This document shows, piece by piece, positions 54,757-63,389 of a DNA stretch of 64,000 nucleotides. The translations under genes and the position numbers were made by a program. Each line of letters begins with the position of its first letter. Positions within the stretch are counted from its first letter, which is position 1. The notes under the pieces were generated by a model. That model was not told where the DNA came from. It worked only from the letters and a program-made list of their open reading frames with translations, and did no database searches. The DNA is from Lewinellaceae bacterium (GTDB lineage Bacteria; Bacteroidota; Bacteroidia; Chitinophagales; Saprospiraceae): contig JACJYP010000006.1 in the NCBI GenBank assembly GCA_020636045.1, positions 62,001 to 126,000 on the forward strand. Direction: 5' to 3'.

Positions 54757-56166
54757 ATGCCAACAGCACTCACCATTGTTTTTGTCGGATGCACGATCTT
54801 TTTGTCGCACTACTTCGCCTCGCTTTTTGTGCGGACGAAGATTCCCGACGTTTTGTGGCTGTTCACCCTCGGGCTGATCATCGGGCCGTTGTGCGGCTGG
54901 GCGCGACCGGAGTATTTCGGGGCGGTCGGGCCGGTATTCACCACGATCACGCTCATATTCATCCTTTTTGAAAGCGGCATCGACCAGCGCCTGGAGCCTT
55001 TTATCAGTTCGCTGAGCGGTACGGCAAAGATCACTACCTACAACTTTGTGGGCACTTGTTTGGTTGCCGGTGCGCTCAGCTATTTTTTTACAGACCTCGG
55101 CTTCCTGCGATCGCTGATGCTGGGCAGCATCGTCGGCGGCACCTCCTCGGCGGTAGTGACCACCCTGGCGCGGCAATTCCCGCTGACGCAGCGCAGCCGC
55201 ACCATCCTGATCCTGGAATCCGCATTTTCGGACGTGTACACCCTGGGGGTGCCGCTGACCCTGCTCACTGCTTACAAAGTAGGCCGGCTGGATGTGGCGT
55301 TCATGACCGGTCAGATGATCGCTGCGTTTTTGCTGGCAGCCATGCTCGGCATCGCCGGGGCCTTCGGCTGGAGCATACTGCTCAAGCAGATGCGCACGTT
55401 GCAAAATACCGTGTTTACCACACCCGCATTCGTATTCGTGATCTATGGCATCGTGGAGATACTGGGCTATTCCGGCCCCATTGCGGCGCTGGCGTTCGGC
55501 ATCACCCTCGGCAATATCGACGTGCTGGGGCCGCCGATCATGAAAAACGTCATTTCCCGCACGCCGATCTCGCTCAACGACCACGAACGCGCCTTTTTTT
55601 CGGAAGCGGTATTTTTGCTGCGCACGTTTTTCTTTGTCTATATCGGCATTTCCGTGCGCTTGCAGGACTGGTGGCTCTTTTCGCTGGGCGCCATCATCAC
55701 CGGCGCCCTGTTCCTGGCGCGCATCCCTATCGTGCGCATTTCCGTCCCCAAAGACACCACTCCGAAGGATGCGGCTTTTATGGCGGCGATGATCCCGAAA
55801 GGCTTGGGTGCTGCCGTACTGGCGTCTTTACCGGTACAACAGGGGGTTCCGGGGGGCGAGGTCATACAGTCCATCGTATTTTCCATCATCCTTTGCACGA
55901 CCCTGTTTACCACAATATTAACGTTCCTGGTGGACAAAACGGCCGTTTCAGGCGTTTACAGTTGGATTTTCAGAACTTCGGGGCTGGGTCGGGAAAAAGC
56001 GGAAGGGCACAAGGATGCCGAAGATGCCGCCGGCAAAGACAAGCCGCCGGCCCCGGAGGCCGCTCACCGCAAAAAGCGCCGTCCGAAAAGAAAGAAACAA
56101 CCGAAAAGCACCGCGGAACCACAGCAAGATGCGAAAACCGATCCTGATAAAGATGGCACCACCTGA
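54757..56166 (+). CDS. Cation:proton antiporter (CPA1-type)
   Basis: 469 residues from ATG 54757. Twelve or more hydrophobic helices to about residue 395 with ILFESGIDQRLEPF, GGTSSAVVTTLARQF and ILESAFSDVYTLGVPL, in which the conserved Glu/Ser/Asp segment of CPA transporters is seen. The last 70 residues are a charged Lys/Pro/Ala-rich cytoplasmic tail. It should exchange Na+ or K+ for H+ at the inner membrane. The 3' end is near the start of the OstA-like gene. Confidence 0.88.
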   Translation: MPTALTIVFVGCTIFLSHYFASLFVRTKIPDVLWLFTLGLIIGPLCGWARPEYFGAVGPVFTTITLIFILFESGIDQRLEPFISSLSGTAKITTYNFVGTCLVAGALSYFFTDLGFLRSLMLGSIVGGTSSAVVTTLARQFPLTQRSRTILILESAFSDVYTLGVPLTLLTAYKVGRLDVAFMTGQMIAAFLLAAMLGIAGAFGWSILLKQMRTLQNTVFTTPAFVFVIYGIVEILGYSGPIAALAFGITLGNIDVLGPPIMKNVISRTPISLNDHERAFFSEAVFLLRTFFFVYIGISVRLQDWWLFSLGAIITGALFLARIPIVRISVPKDTTPKDAAFMAAMIPKGLGAAVLASLPVQQGVPGGEVIQSIVFSIILCTTLFTTILTFLVDKTAVSGVYSWIFRTSGLGREKAEGHKDAEDAAGKDKPPAPEAAHRKKRRPKRKKQPKSTAEPQQDAKTDPDKDGTT

Positions 56167-56185
56167 TATCCCTGCCCTGGGGAAA

Positions 56186-58003
56186 ATGCTCTTTTGCAAA
56201 AAAGTCGCCTGGCTTCTGCCGCTGCTTTTCCCGGTCCTGTTGTTTTCGCAAACCACCCCTCCTGTAGCGAAGCAGGACACGCAGAAACTCAAGATCGAAA
56301 CGGCATTTCTCGTCGAATACTTTGTCAAAGGAAACCGTACCCTGCAAAAACTCAGCGGCAATGTGCGCATGCGCCAGGAAGAAACACTCGTGTATTGCGA
56401 TACAGCCATCCTCGATCAGGATCAGGCTATTTTAAAAGGCACCGTCGTGATCGAACAGGGCGATTCGGTGAAAGTGTTCGCCGATTCCGCCTTTTACGAT
56501 GCTCAAACGAAGATCAGCGACCTTTTCGGAGAAGTAGTGCTGGTGAACGGCCGGCAGGAACTCTTTACCAATCGCCTGCGCTACGACCTGGGCAACAAGA
56601 TCGCTACCTACCACGCCGGCGCTACCTTGACAAACGGCAAAAGTCAACTCGAGAGCGAACACGGATACTATTTCGTCAACGACCATGAAGTATTTTTCAA
56701 AGGCAACGTACAGGTCACCGATCCCGAATTTACGATGCGCACCGACACGATGGCGTTCAATACCGAAACGCAGGTCGTGCGATTCGTGGCGCCGACCCTC
56801 ATCAGCCAGCGCGACAGCCGCATATACACGGAAGGCGGATTTTACGATATAGAAAATGACTTTGCCGAATTCGACCTAAACCCGCAGTACGAAAAAGAAG
56901 ACCAGCGCGGCTACGCCCGAAAAATGCGCTACAACGGCCTGACCAAAGAGTACATTCTCGAAGGCGAGGCACATGCCGAGGACAGCAAACAACAGGCCGA
57001 TGCCGAGATCATTCGCTTCAACACAGAAACGGAAGAAACGGTGCTGCGCGGCAATGCGCACTATCGCGACAGTACCCGCAACATCAACGGAACCGAGATC
57101 CGCTACAACAGCCGCGACAAAAACTACCAGGTGATCGGCCGGGGCCGGGTCAGCGATCCGCCCAACATCATAGAAGCCGATTCGCTCGATTTCAACGACC
57201 AGCTCGGCCGCGGCCTGGCCCTGGGCGATGTCGCGTGGGTGGATACGGCCAGTGACGTGACCATCCTCGCCTGGCGGATCGACTACAACAAGCCCTCCGA
57301 ATACCTCAACGCGTTTGGCGGCGCGGGCGAACAGGGGCCGCAGGGGCGGCCGCTGATGAAAACGCTCATCGAACGCGATACCCTGTACATGGCCGCGGAC
57401 ACGCTCACGAGTTACAAACCCGACAGCGCGACGGACGTGCGCCTGCTGATCGCACACCTCGATGTGCGCATTTTCAAAAGCGACCTGCAGGCCTCCTGCG
57501 ATTCGCTGTCGTTCAGCACGCTCGATTCGGTGTTCTGGTTTTACAAACTCGCCAACCTGCCCGTCATCTGGTCGGATACCTCGCAGTTTTCAGGCGATAC
57601 GATCCGCATGTCGATGAAAGACAAAAAACTGGACCGGATATGGCTGCGCCAAAATGCCATGGTCATCAATTCGGAGGACGAGCGCCTTTTTAATCAGATA
57701 AAGGGACGCAACACGACCGCCTTTTTCCGCGACGAAGAGATACGCGAAATGTTGGTGGAAGGCAATGCCCAGGCCGTCTATTACGCGCTCGACGACAAGC
57801 GGGCCTATATAGGCGTCAATGAAACGCAATGCTCCGAAATGCGGCTGTATTTCGGAGACAACAAGGTAGAAAGCATCAAATTCTACGACCAGCCTGCGGG
57901 CAAGTTCATCCCGATGAAAAAAGCGGGTAAGGAGACCAAGAAACTGGAAGGGTTCTTCTGGGAGAAGCGGCGAAGGCCGGGGAGTGTCGCAGATCTGTTT
58001 TAG
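56186..58003 (+). CDS. OstA/LptA-like LPS transport protein
   Basis: 605 residues from ATG 56186, which directly gives a signal peptide (LLPLLFPVLLFSQ). Met at 56153 or 56129 would overlap the antiporter stop. The protein is made of many beta-strands in the OstA/LptA pattern (GNVRMRQEETLVYCDTAIL, KIATYHAGATLTNGKSQLES, FFKGNVQVTDPE). LptA-type domains carry lipopolysaccharide across the periplasm; in Bacteroidota long OstA-like proteins of this size are usual. 19 bases after the antiporter stop, so an operon is likely. Confidence 0.9.
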   Translation: MLFCKKVAWLLPLLFPVLLFSQTTPPVAKQDTQKLKIETAFLVEYFVKGNRTLQKLSGNVRMRQEETLVYCDTAILDQDQAILKGTVVIEQGDSVKVFADSAFYDAQTKISDLFGEVVLVNGRQELFTNRLRYDLGNKIATYHAGATLTNGKSQLESEHGYYFVNDHEVFFKGNVQVTDPEFTMRTDTMAFNTETQVVRFVAPTLISQRDSRIYTEGGFYDIENDFAEFDLNPQYEKEDQRGYARKMRYNGLTKEYILEGEAHAEDSKQQADAEIIRFNTETEETVLRGNAHYRDSTRNINGTEIRYNSRDKNYQVIGRGRVSDPPNIIEADSLDFNDQLGRGLALGDVAWVDTASDVTILAWRIDYNKPSEYLNAFGGAGEQGPQGRPLMKTLIERDTLYMAADTLTSYKPDSATDVRLLIAHLDVRIFKSDLQASCDSLSFSTLDSVFWFYKLANLPVIWSDTSQFSGDTIRMSMKDKKLDRIWLRQNAMVINSEDERLFNQIKGRNTTAFFRDEEIREMLVEGNAQAVYYALDDKRAYIGVNETQCSEMRLYFGDNKVESIKFYDQPAGKFIPMKKAGKETKKLEGFFWEKRRRPGSVADLF

Positions 58004-58044
58004 TGGTATTTCCGACCTCTGGTTGGGACCGTACAAACCTCAGT

Positions 58045-59145
58045 TCAATTAAAACTCCCCTGAATGATCCCGCCCCCGATAACGTCATCGCCTTCATAAA
58101 AAACGGCGCTCTGGCCGGGCGCGATGCCCTTCACGTTGGCGTAGAACGATACGTCCACATCATTGCCGACGGGCCGGAGTTGGCTGAGGGTGCCGCTGTC
58201 GCGGTAGCGCACTTTGGTCACGGCTTCTATGCCTGATTCCGGCAGCGAGGCGTATTTCATCAGGCTGACTTTCCCCACCATCATGCCGTTGCGGATCAGG
58301 TCTTCTTCCCGCCCGAGCACAACCGTGTTCGTTTCCGGCCGGATCTCCGTCACGTACATCGGCTCGCCGAGCGCGATGCCCAGGCCTTTCCGCTGGCCGA
58401 TGGTATAAAAAGGATACCCTTCATGGGCGCCCAGCACATGCCCTTCCGTATCCACGAACTGTCCGCCGGCCACGGCTTCGTCCAGTCCCTCTACGCGGTG
58501 GCGCAGGAAACTGCGGTAGTCGTTGTCAGGCACGAAGCAGATCTCGTAACTCTCCGCCTTTTTGCTCAGTTCATCCCAGCCGCGTTCGGCGGCCATTTGC
58601 CGCACTTCCGGCTTGGTAAAAGTGCCGAGTGGCATGCGGGTTCGGTGCAGGCATTCCTGGCTGAGGCCCCACAGCACATACGACTGGTCTTTTTGCCGGT
58701 CGCGGGCGCGGGTGATGTGTTTACGGCCTTCGTATTCGTTGATAATACCGTAGTGGCCGGTAGCGATGAATTCGCAGTCGAGCATATCCGCGCGGCGGAG
58801 CAGGCTGTTCCACTTGATATGCGTGTTGCACAATACGCAGGGATTGGGGGTGCGGCCTGCCATGTACTCATCCACAAAGTTATCGATCACATAATCGCCG
58901 AATTCCTCGCGGATATCCACAATGAAATGGTGAAAGCCGAGTTTGACGGCCACGGCACGGGCGTCGTTGATGCTGTCGAGCGAACAACACCCCGTCTCCT
59001 TTTTACTGCCGCCGGAGCTGGCGTAATCCCAGGTCTTCATCGTAATACCCACCACTTCCCAGCCTTCTTCGTGGAGCAGGACTGCGGTCATGGTGCTGTC
59101 GATTCCGCCCGACATGGCGACGAGTGCTTTGCCGTGTTTGGACAT
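58045..59145 (-). CDS. mnmA: tRNA-specific 2-thiouridylase MnmA
   Basis: 366 residues. MSGGIDSTM is the PP-loop, NPCVLCNTHIKW holds the first catalytic Cys and YEICFVPDNDYR the second, which form the persulfide relay. TIGQRKGLGIALG and RPVGNDVDVSF are the C-terminal domain. It thiolates U34 of Lys, Glu and Gln tRNAs. It converges with the OstA-like gene, 41 bases apart. Confidence 0.96.
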   Translation of the reverse strand: MSKHGKALVAMSGGIDSTMTAVLLHEEGWEVVGITMKTWDYASSGGSKKETGCCSLDSINDARAVAVKLGFHHFIVDIREEFGDYVIDNFVDEYMAGRTPNPCVLCNTHIKWNSLLRRADMLDCEFIATGHYGIINEYEGRKHITRARDRQKDQSYVLWGLSQECLHRTRMPLGTFTKPEVRQMAAERGWDELSKKAESYEICFVPDNDYRSFLRHRVEGLDEAVAGGQFVDTEGHVLGAHEGYPFYTIGQRKGLGIALGEPMYVTEIRPETNTVVLGREEDLIRNGMMVGKVSLMKYASLPESGIEAVTKVRYRDSGTLSQLRPVGNDVDVSFYANVKGIAPGQSAVFYEGDDVIGGGIIQGSFN

Positions 59146-59228
59146 AAGGGTGTTGTTGCGGGTTCAGGTGGGGTATAAATGTAGTTTTTACAGTGAAATG
59201 GCATAAACAACAGGTCTCGTCCGCCGGT

Positions 59229-60374
59229 TCATTTGCCGCTGATCTTTTCAAGTAATGCCTGCGATGCGCTCGCATCTTCGCCTTCGTCGCGCGCTAGTTC
59301 GACGGCGCGACGGGCAGCCGAGGCCGCCTGTTTTTTGCGGCCGAGTTTCATACATATCTGCGCAAGGGTGCCCTGGTTATAATAGGTTTCCCTGCTTGCC
59401 ACGGATTGCTGAGCCCACTCAAGCGCTTTTTCCAGCATGGCGGGGTCATCCACCATTTGCACGAACAGCGAAGCGATCTCGTTGAGTTCGTCGGCGTCAT
59501 TGCTGGGGAAACGCGCATAGTGGTCCATAGCAGCGCGGGCGAAATTGAGGGTGTCGTTTTGCTGCCGGTAATAGGTCAGCCGGTAATTCGACGCCAGCCA
59601 CTCTGCATTATCGGGATACATACGGCCCAGCAGGCGTTGTATCTCTCCCAGCTGCAGATCGGGGTGCCGGGAAAGATACGCCTCGAAAATCCAGCTGATC
59701 TTGTCCCGCACTTTTACGGCCGAAAAACGGCTTTCAAAAGCCGCCCGGTGCTTTAGCAGGAAGTCAAATCCCCGCGAATAAGGATCGTCGAGGTATTCCA
59801 TGATAAAATCCATGTTTTCCCCGCTGGAAAGATCGCTTTGGGTTTTCAGGTAGTCGTTGACCATTGCTCCGGCGTCCAGGTCGATAGCGGCGCATTTGAG
59901 TTCGGCGAGCCGGCGCAGCAAACCCGGATTCCGGTCTCCCTGCCGGTAACGGGCCGACAGCGCCATCAGGTTGCCTTCAGGATCGTTGGCCTGACTTCCC
60001 AGATCAAGGAATGTCTCGGCGCCGAAATACCCCACGGCCTTGTGCGCAAGTGTACCCTCGGCAGTGAGGAACAGCAGGGTGGGGTAATACTTCACGCCGT
60101 AACGCCTGGCGACTTCGGCCCCTTCCCCTTTTTCAGCATCTATTTTCAGGTTGATGAATCGTGCGTTGTAATAGGCGCCTACGGACGAGTCGGGGAAGGT
60201 GCGCGACGACATTAGCTGGCAGGGACCGCACCAGCTCGTATACACATCCACGAACACGAGTTTATCCTCCGCTTTCGCCTTGCCCAAAGCCTCCGCCAAC
60301 GAGCCGTGCCCAAAGTCGATGCCCTGTGCAAACAGGCACGCGGGAAAGAGAAGAAGGAGGATAATACGCATCAT
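59229..60374 (-). CDS. Secreted thioredoxin-fold protein (paralogue 1)
   Basis: 381 residues. Signal peptide to about 17 (CLFAQ). Thioredoxin domain with SWCGPCQLM (both Cys present) at about 48-52, then YYPTLLFL. The C-terminal 240 residues are helical, TPR-like. Shares the layout and start GIDFGHGSLAEALGKAKAED with the upstream neighbour. It should be a periplasmic thiol-disulfide enzyme. The two genes are 20 bases apart and in the same direction. Confidence 0.9.
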   Translation of the reverse strand: MMRIILLLLFPACLFAQGIDFGHGSLAEALGKAKAEDKLVFVDVYTSWCGPCQLMSSRTFPDSSVGAYYNARFINLKIDAEKGEGAEVARRYGVKYYPTLLFLTAEGTLAHKAVGYFGAETFLDLGSQANDPEGNLMALSARYRQGDRNPGLLRRLAELKCAAIDLDAGAMVNDYLKTQSDLSSGENMDFIMEYLDDPYSRGFDFLLKHRAAFESRFSAVKVRDKISWIFEAYLSRHPDLQLGEIQRLLGRMYPDNAEWLASNYRLTYYRQQNDTLNFARAAMDHYARFPSNDADELNEIASLFVQMVDDPAMLEKALEWAQQSVASRETYYNQGTLAQICMKLGRKKQAASAARRAVELARDEGEDASASQALLEKISGK

Positions 60375-60394
60375 ATCGGTGATCGGCTAAACCC

Positions 60395-61558
60395 TTATTC
60401 CAGCGTTTGAATAAAGTAATCGATACGGCCGCCCATGCCGTTGTCTTTTTCACCCATCGCCTTGCGCGCTTTTTCGGCTGCCTTGCGCGCCTTGTCTTTT
60501 TCGCCCTGACGTTTATAAATCTCGGCAAGCGTGAGGTAGTATTCGGGCAGGCCGCCGTTCTCCGCAGCGGTTTTGCACCATTTTTCCGCCTGATCCAACA
60601 CTTTCGGCTCGTCGGGGAATGCCCGCAACAGGTCGATCACATGGTCGTGCAGCAGGGCCGCGTTGTTTCTGATCTTGCCTTTTTGACAGGCTTGCGCTGC
60701 TTTCAGGTAATTTTTCACATCGTTGGTAGCAGCGTAGTATTTCATATCCGCTTCGTAGGCAAAATCGTCGGCGCGATCGGGCAGGCTGCTTTTCATTTTG
60801 GATTTTGCTTCTTCGAGCAGGGTCTCGCTTTTGAATTCTATGGCTTTCTTCACGGTCTTTTTGCACGCATTTTCAATGCGCGCGCTAACTTTTTCCGCAC
60901 CTAACAGCCTGGACGCCTGTTTTTGATGCTGTGCCAGCAGATCGAATACCCGGCTGTCGGCCTCCACTGTGCCTTCCACCAGAAATTCCAGATTGGTATC
61001 GGTGCTGAAATCCTGTTGCGTACTCAGATAATCGTTGGTGATCTTCAGTGAAGGTTTACCCACGGCATTCAGCGCGCGCACATAGTTGAGCAGAAATTCC
61101 GGGTCGCGGTTTCCGTCCTTGTATTCCTGCTCGTAATCACCCGATTTGTCGGTTTTGCCGACGGCTTTCTGGGCAAAATCGAGCAGTTGATCGACCGATT
61201 TGGCGCCGACCGATTTCAACACCACTTTGCCGGTAGCATCGAGGAACATCAGTGTCGGGTAAGCGCTCACGGGGTACTTGCCGGCAAAATCGGCATGTTC
61301 CGCCTTTTCCATGTCGATCTTGAGGTTGATAAAGTTGGCGTTGAAGAACGAGCCCACTTTCTCCTGCGGGAATACCTGTGCCGCCATGCGTTTGCAGGGG
61401 CCGCACCAGGAGGCGTATGCGTCGACAAAAATGAGTTTTTCTTCTGCTTTGGCTTTTTCCTGCGCTTCCGTCCAACTGCCGTGAAAAAAATCGATGCCCT
61501 GTGCCAGGCAGGCAGTGGCGGTGAATAACAGTGCAAAAGAGATCAGAATACTTTTCAT
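60395..61558 (-). CDS. Secreted thioredoxin-fold protein (paralogue 2)
   Basis: 387 residues from ATG 61558. Signal peptide to about 20, then GIDFFHGSWTEAQEKAKAEE and SWCGPCKRM. SAYPTLMFL matches the cis-Pro region. The C-terminal half has Lys-rich helices and TPR-like parts (YYLTLAEIYKRQGEKDKARKA). Tandem copy of the neighbouring gene; sequence divergence shows the duplication is old. Promoter box at 61623. Confidence 0.9.
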   Translation of the reverse strand: MKSILISFALLFTATACLAQGIDFFHGSWTEAQEKAKAEEKLIFVDAYASWCGPCKRMAAQVFPQEKVGSFFNANFINLKIDMEKAEHADFAGKYPVSAYPTLMFLDATGKVVLKSVGAKSVDQLLDFAQKAVGKTDKSGDYEQEYKDGNRDPEFLLNYVRALNAVGKPSLKITNDYLSTQQDFSTDTNLEFLVEGTVEADSRVFDLLAQHQKQASRLLGAEKVSARIENACKKTVKKAIEFKSETLLEEAKSKMKSSLPDRADDFAYEADMKYYAATNDVKNYLKAAQACQKGKIRNNAALLHDHVIDLLRAFPDEPKVLDQAEKWCKTAAENGGLPEYYLTLAEIYKRQGEKDKARKAAEKARKAMGEKDNGMGGRIDYFIQTLE

Positions 61559-61622
61559 GCGAAACGTTGCGGTTAAATGCTGATGAAGGACTGGTTTTGA
61601 TGTCAGGGTGTCAAAATTCCCG

Positions 61623-61630
61623 CAAAAATA
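61623..61630 (-). promoter_or_regulatory. -7 promoter box TATTTTTG, minus strand
   Basis: CAAAAATA on the plus strand reads TATTTTTG on the minus strand, 65 bases before the first thioredoxin gene of the pair. Confidence 0.4.
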
Positions 61631-61759
61631 AGGGGAAAATACGGTTTGCGGGAAGTCACTACCTGCCCAATGATTTGCAAATACTTGGAAAAACACGGCG
61701 AATAATCCCTTTGACGGCCTTAACAATAAATGCGCCGGCCTTATTCAGACGTAGAAATT

Positions 61760-61767
61760 TAGATTTG
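61760..61767 (+). promoter_or_regulatory. -7 promoter box TAGATTTG
   Basis: TAGATTTG fits TAnnTTTG and lies 20 bases before the 2-hydroxyacid dehydrogenase start. Confidence 0.4.
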
Positions 61768-61787
61768 TAGCACAAAAAATCAATCCG

Positions 61788-62801
61788 ATGAACCATCTGC
61801 AAACTTTCCAGTTGCCCAGCCGGCCGCCAGCGGTTTTTCACACTGAGGACCGCCGGAGCAGCGTTTCTGCGCTTATCATGTCCGCTTTAGGCGCCGATTC
61901 CGTGCCGCCAGGCTTGCGAACCCAACTCGACCATATGGCTGGAGTGCGATACCTTGCCAATCTGAAGCCCCTCGAACCGGAGGCGTTCGTCTCGCTGGCG
62001 CGCCCGTTTCAATACCTTGCGATCACACGCCGCGCGGTCAGGCGCCTGGATGGAGGTATGATCGACGCTTTGCCGCGGCTGAAGGGCCTTTCCGTGTATT
62101 CTACCGGCCTCGAATGGATCGATCTGGAGCGCCTGCAGCGGCGCGGCATACCGGTGCTTGGCCTTCCGGATTATTGCACCAATGCTGTTGCGGAAACGGC
62201 GCTTGGCCTGATCCTGATGACCGCTCACAAGTTGCACTTACGCTATCTGAAGTCGCTGCATGCCATCCCGGAATCCGTTTCGCTCTGCGGTTTCGAGCTG
62301 CAGTACTGCAGGATCGGCATCATCGGCTACGGCCGCATCGGCCGTCTGCTTGCGAAAAAGGTCAGGCCCCTTTGTGCCGAAGTGCTGATCGCCGACGAGG
62401 ATCCGCATCGATATGGCCCGCCGGAACAGGGTATCGCGGTTACGGATATCAAAACGCTCCTGAGCGATTGCGATTTTGTTGTAGTCTGCGCTTCGCAGGA
62501 GTTTGCTGAAAAGGCGTTGATCGAACAGCGCGATTATGCACTTCTTTCACCCCGATCCGTCGTGGTCAATGTGGCCCGAACCAGCCTGCTGGACCATGAT
62601 TTGCTGGTAAAAATGGTAAAAAAGCAACAAATTCGCGCCTATTTGTATGACGATCTGATGCGTGACGACGACCGGCCCAACGAACGGGAATACGGCAAGA
62701 TCGTGCCGATCGGCCATACCGCCTGGTACACCGAAGAAGCGATGGCATCGGGCACGAATACCTGGATCAACAACCTGATCACCTTATGCAAAGGGAAATG
62801 A
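61788..62801 (+). CDS. D-isomer-specific 2-hydroxyacid dehydrogenase family protein
   Basis: 337 residues. CRIGIIGYGRIGRLLAKK is the GxGxxG NAD(P) loop; the following IADED gives the Asp that prefers NAD. VVVNVARTSLLDHDLLV carries the substrate Arg and GHTAWYTEEAM the catalytic His region. Typical substrates are D-lactate, phosphoglycerate or glyoxylate; none is decided here. The 3' end overlaps the next gene. Confidence 0.88.
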   Translation: MNHLQTFQLPSRPPAVFHTEDRRSSVSALIMSALGADSVPPGLRTQLDHMAGVRYLANLKPLEPEAFVSLARPFQYLAITRRAVRRLDGGMIDALPRLKGLSVYSTGLEWIDLERLQRRGIPVLGLPDYCTNAVAETALGLILMTAHKLHLRYLKSLHAIPESVSLCGFELQYCRIGIIGYGRIGRLLAKKVRPLCAEVLIADEDPHRYGPPEQGIAVTDIKTLLSDCDFVVVCASQEFAEKALIEQRDYALLSPRSVVVNVARTSLLDHDLLVKMVKKQQIRAYLYDDLMRDDDRPNEREYGKIVPIGHTAWYTEEAMASGTNTWINNLITLCKGK

Positions 62802-63328
62802 AGCGCGTACTGGTGCTGGGCTCGGGCGGGTCCGGCAAAACGACCTTTTCCGGCAAACTGGCAAAGGCCACGGGTCTGCCACTGCATCACCTCGATGCGC
62901 ATTACTGGCGCGCCGACTGGGTGGCGACGCCCGAACCCCAATGGCGGGAACGTGTGGCCGCGCTCGTGGGGCAGGATGAGTGGATCATCGACGGCAGTTA
63001 CGGCGGCACACTCGATCTGCGCATCCCGCGGGCCGACGCCATCTTTTTTCTCGATATTTCCAAATACCGTTGCCTGTGGAACATCCTGTTGCGCCGCATC
63101 AAATACGCGCGTTTCACCGGGAAAAGCCGCCCCGGAATGGCTCCCGGGTGCCAGGAGAGCATATGGCTCTCATTCCTGATCTGGGTGTGGCGCTACCCGG
63201 TCGCCAAAAAGCCCGGTGTGCTGCATGCCATCCAGACCCAAAAGCGCACAGACGCAAACGTGTATATTTTCCGCTCCTACCGGGAGATGGACGTATTTTT
63301 AAGCCACTTAAAAAACGGCGCCTCCTGA
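62798..63328 (+). CDS. P-loop adenylate-kinase-like (FlaR/topology-modulation type) protein
   Basis: 176 residues from ATG 62798 (an ATG at 62786 adds four). VLVLGSGGSGKTTFSGKLA is the Walker A loop, HHLDAHYW and WIIDGSYGGTLDLRI follow, and ADAIFFLDISKYRCLW resembles Walker B. The family is small nucleotide kinases of unknown substrate, long misnamed topology modulation proteins. Start and stop of the previous gene share the four bases ATGA, so the two are translationally coupled. Confidence 0.85.
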   Translation: MKRVLVLGSGGSGKTTFSGKLAKATGLPLHHLDAHYWRADWVATPEPQWRERVAALVGQDEWIIDGSYGGTLDLRIPRADAIFFLDISKYRCLWNILLRRIKYARFTGKSRPGMAPGCQESIWLSFLIWVWRYPVAKKPGVLHAIQTQKRTDANVYIFRSYREMDVFLSHLKNGAS

Positions 63329-63389
63329 ACGCTAAACCCTCATTCATTTGTCCGGTAGCCATCCGGACTTGCCAAAACAACCATTTTCT

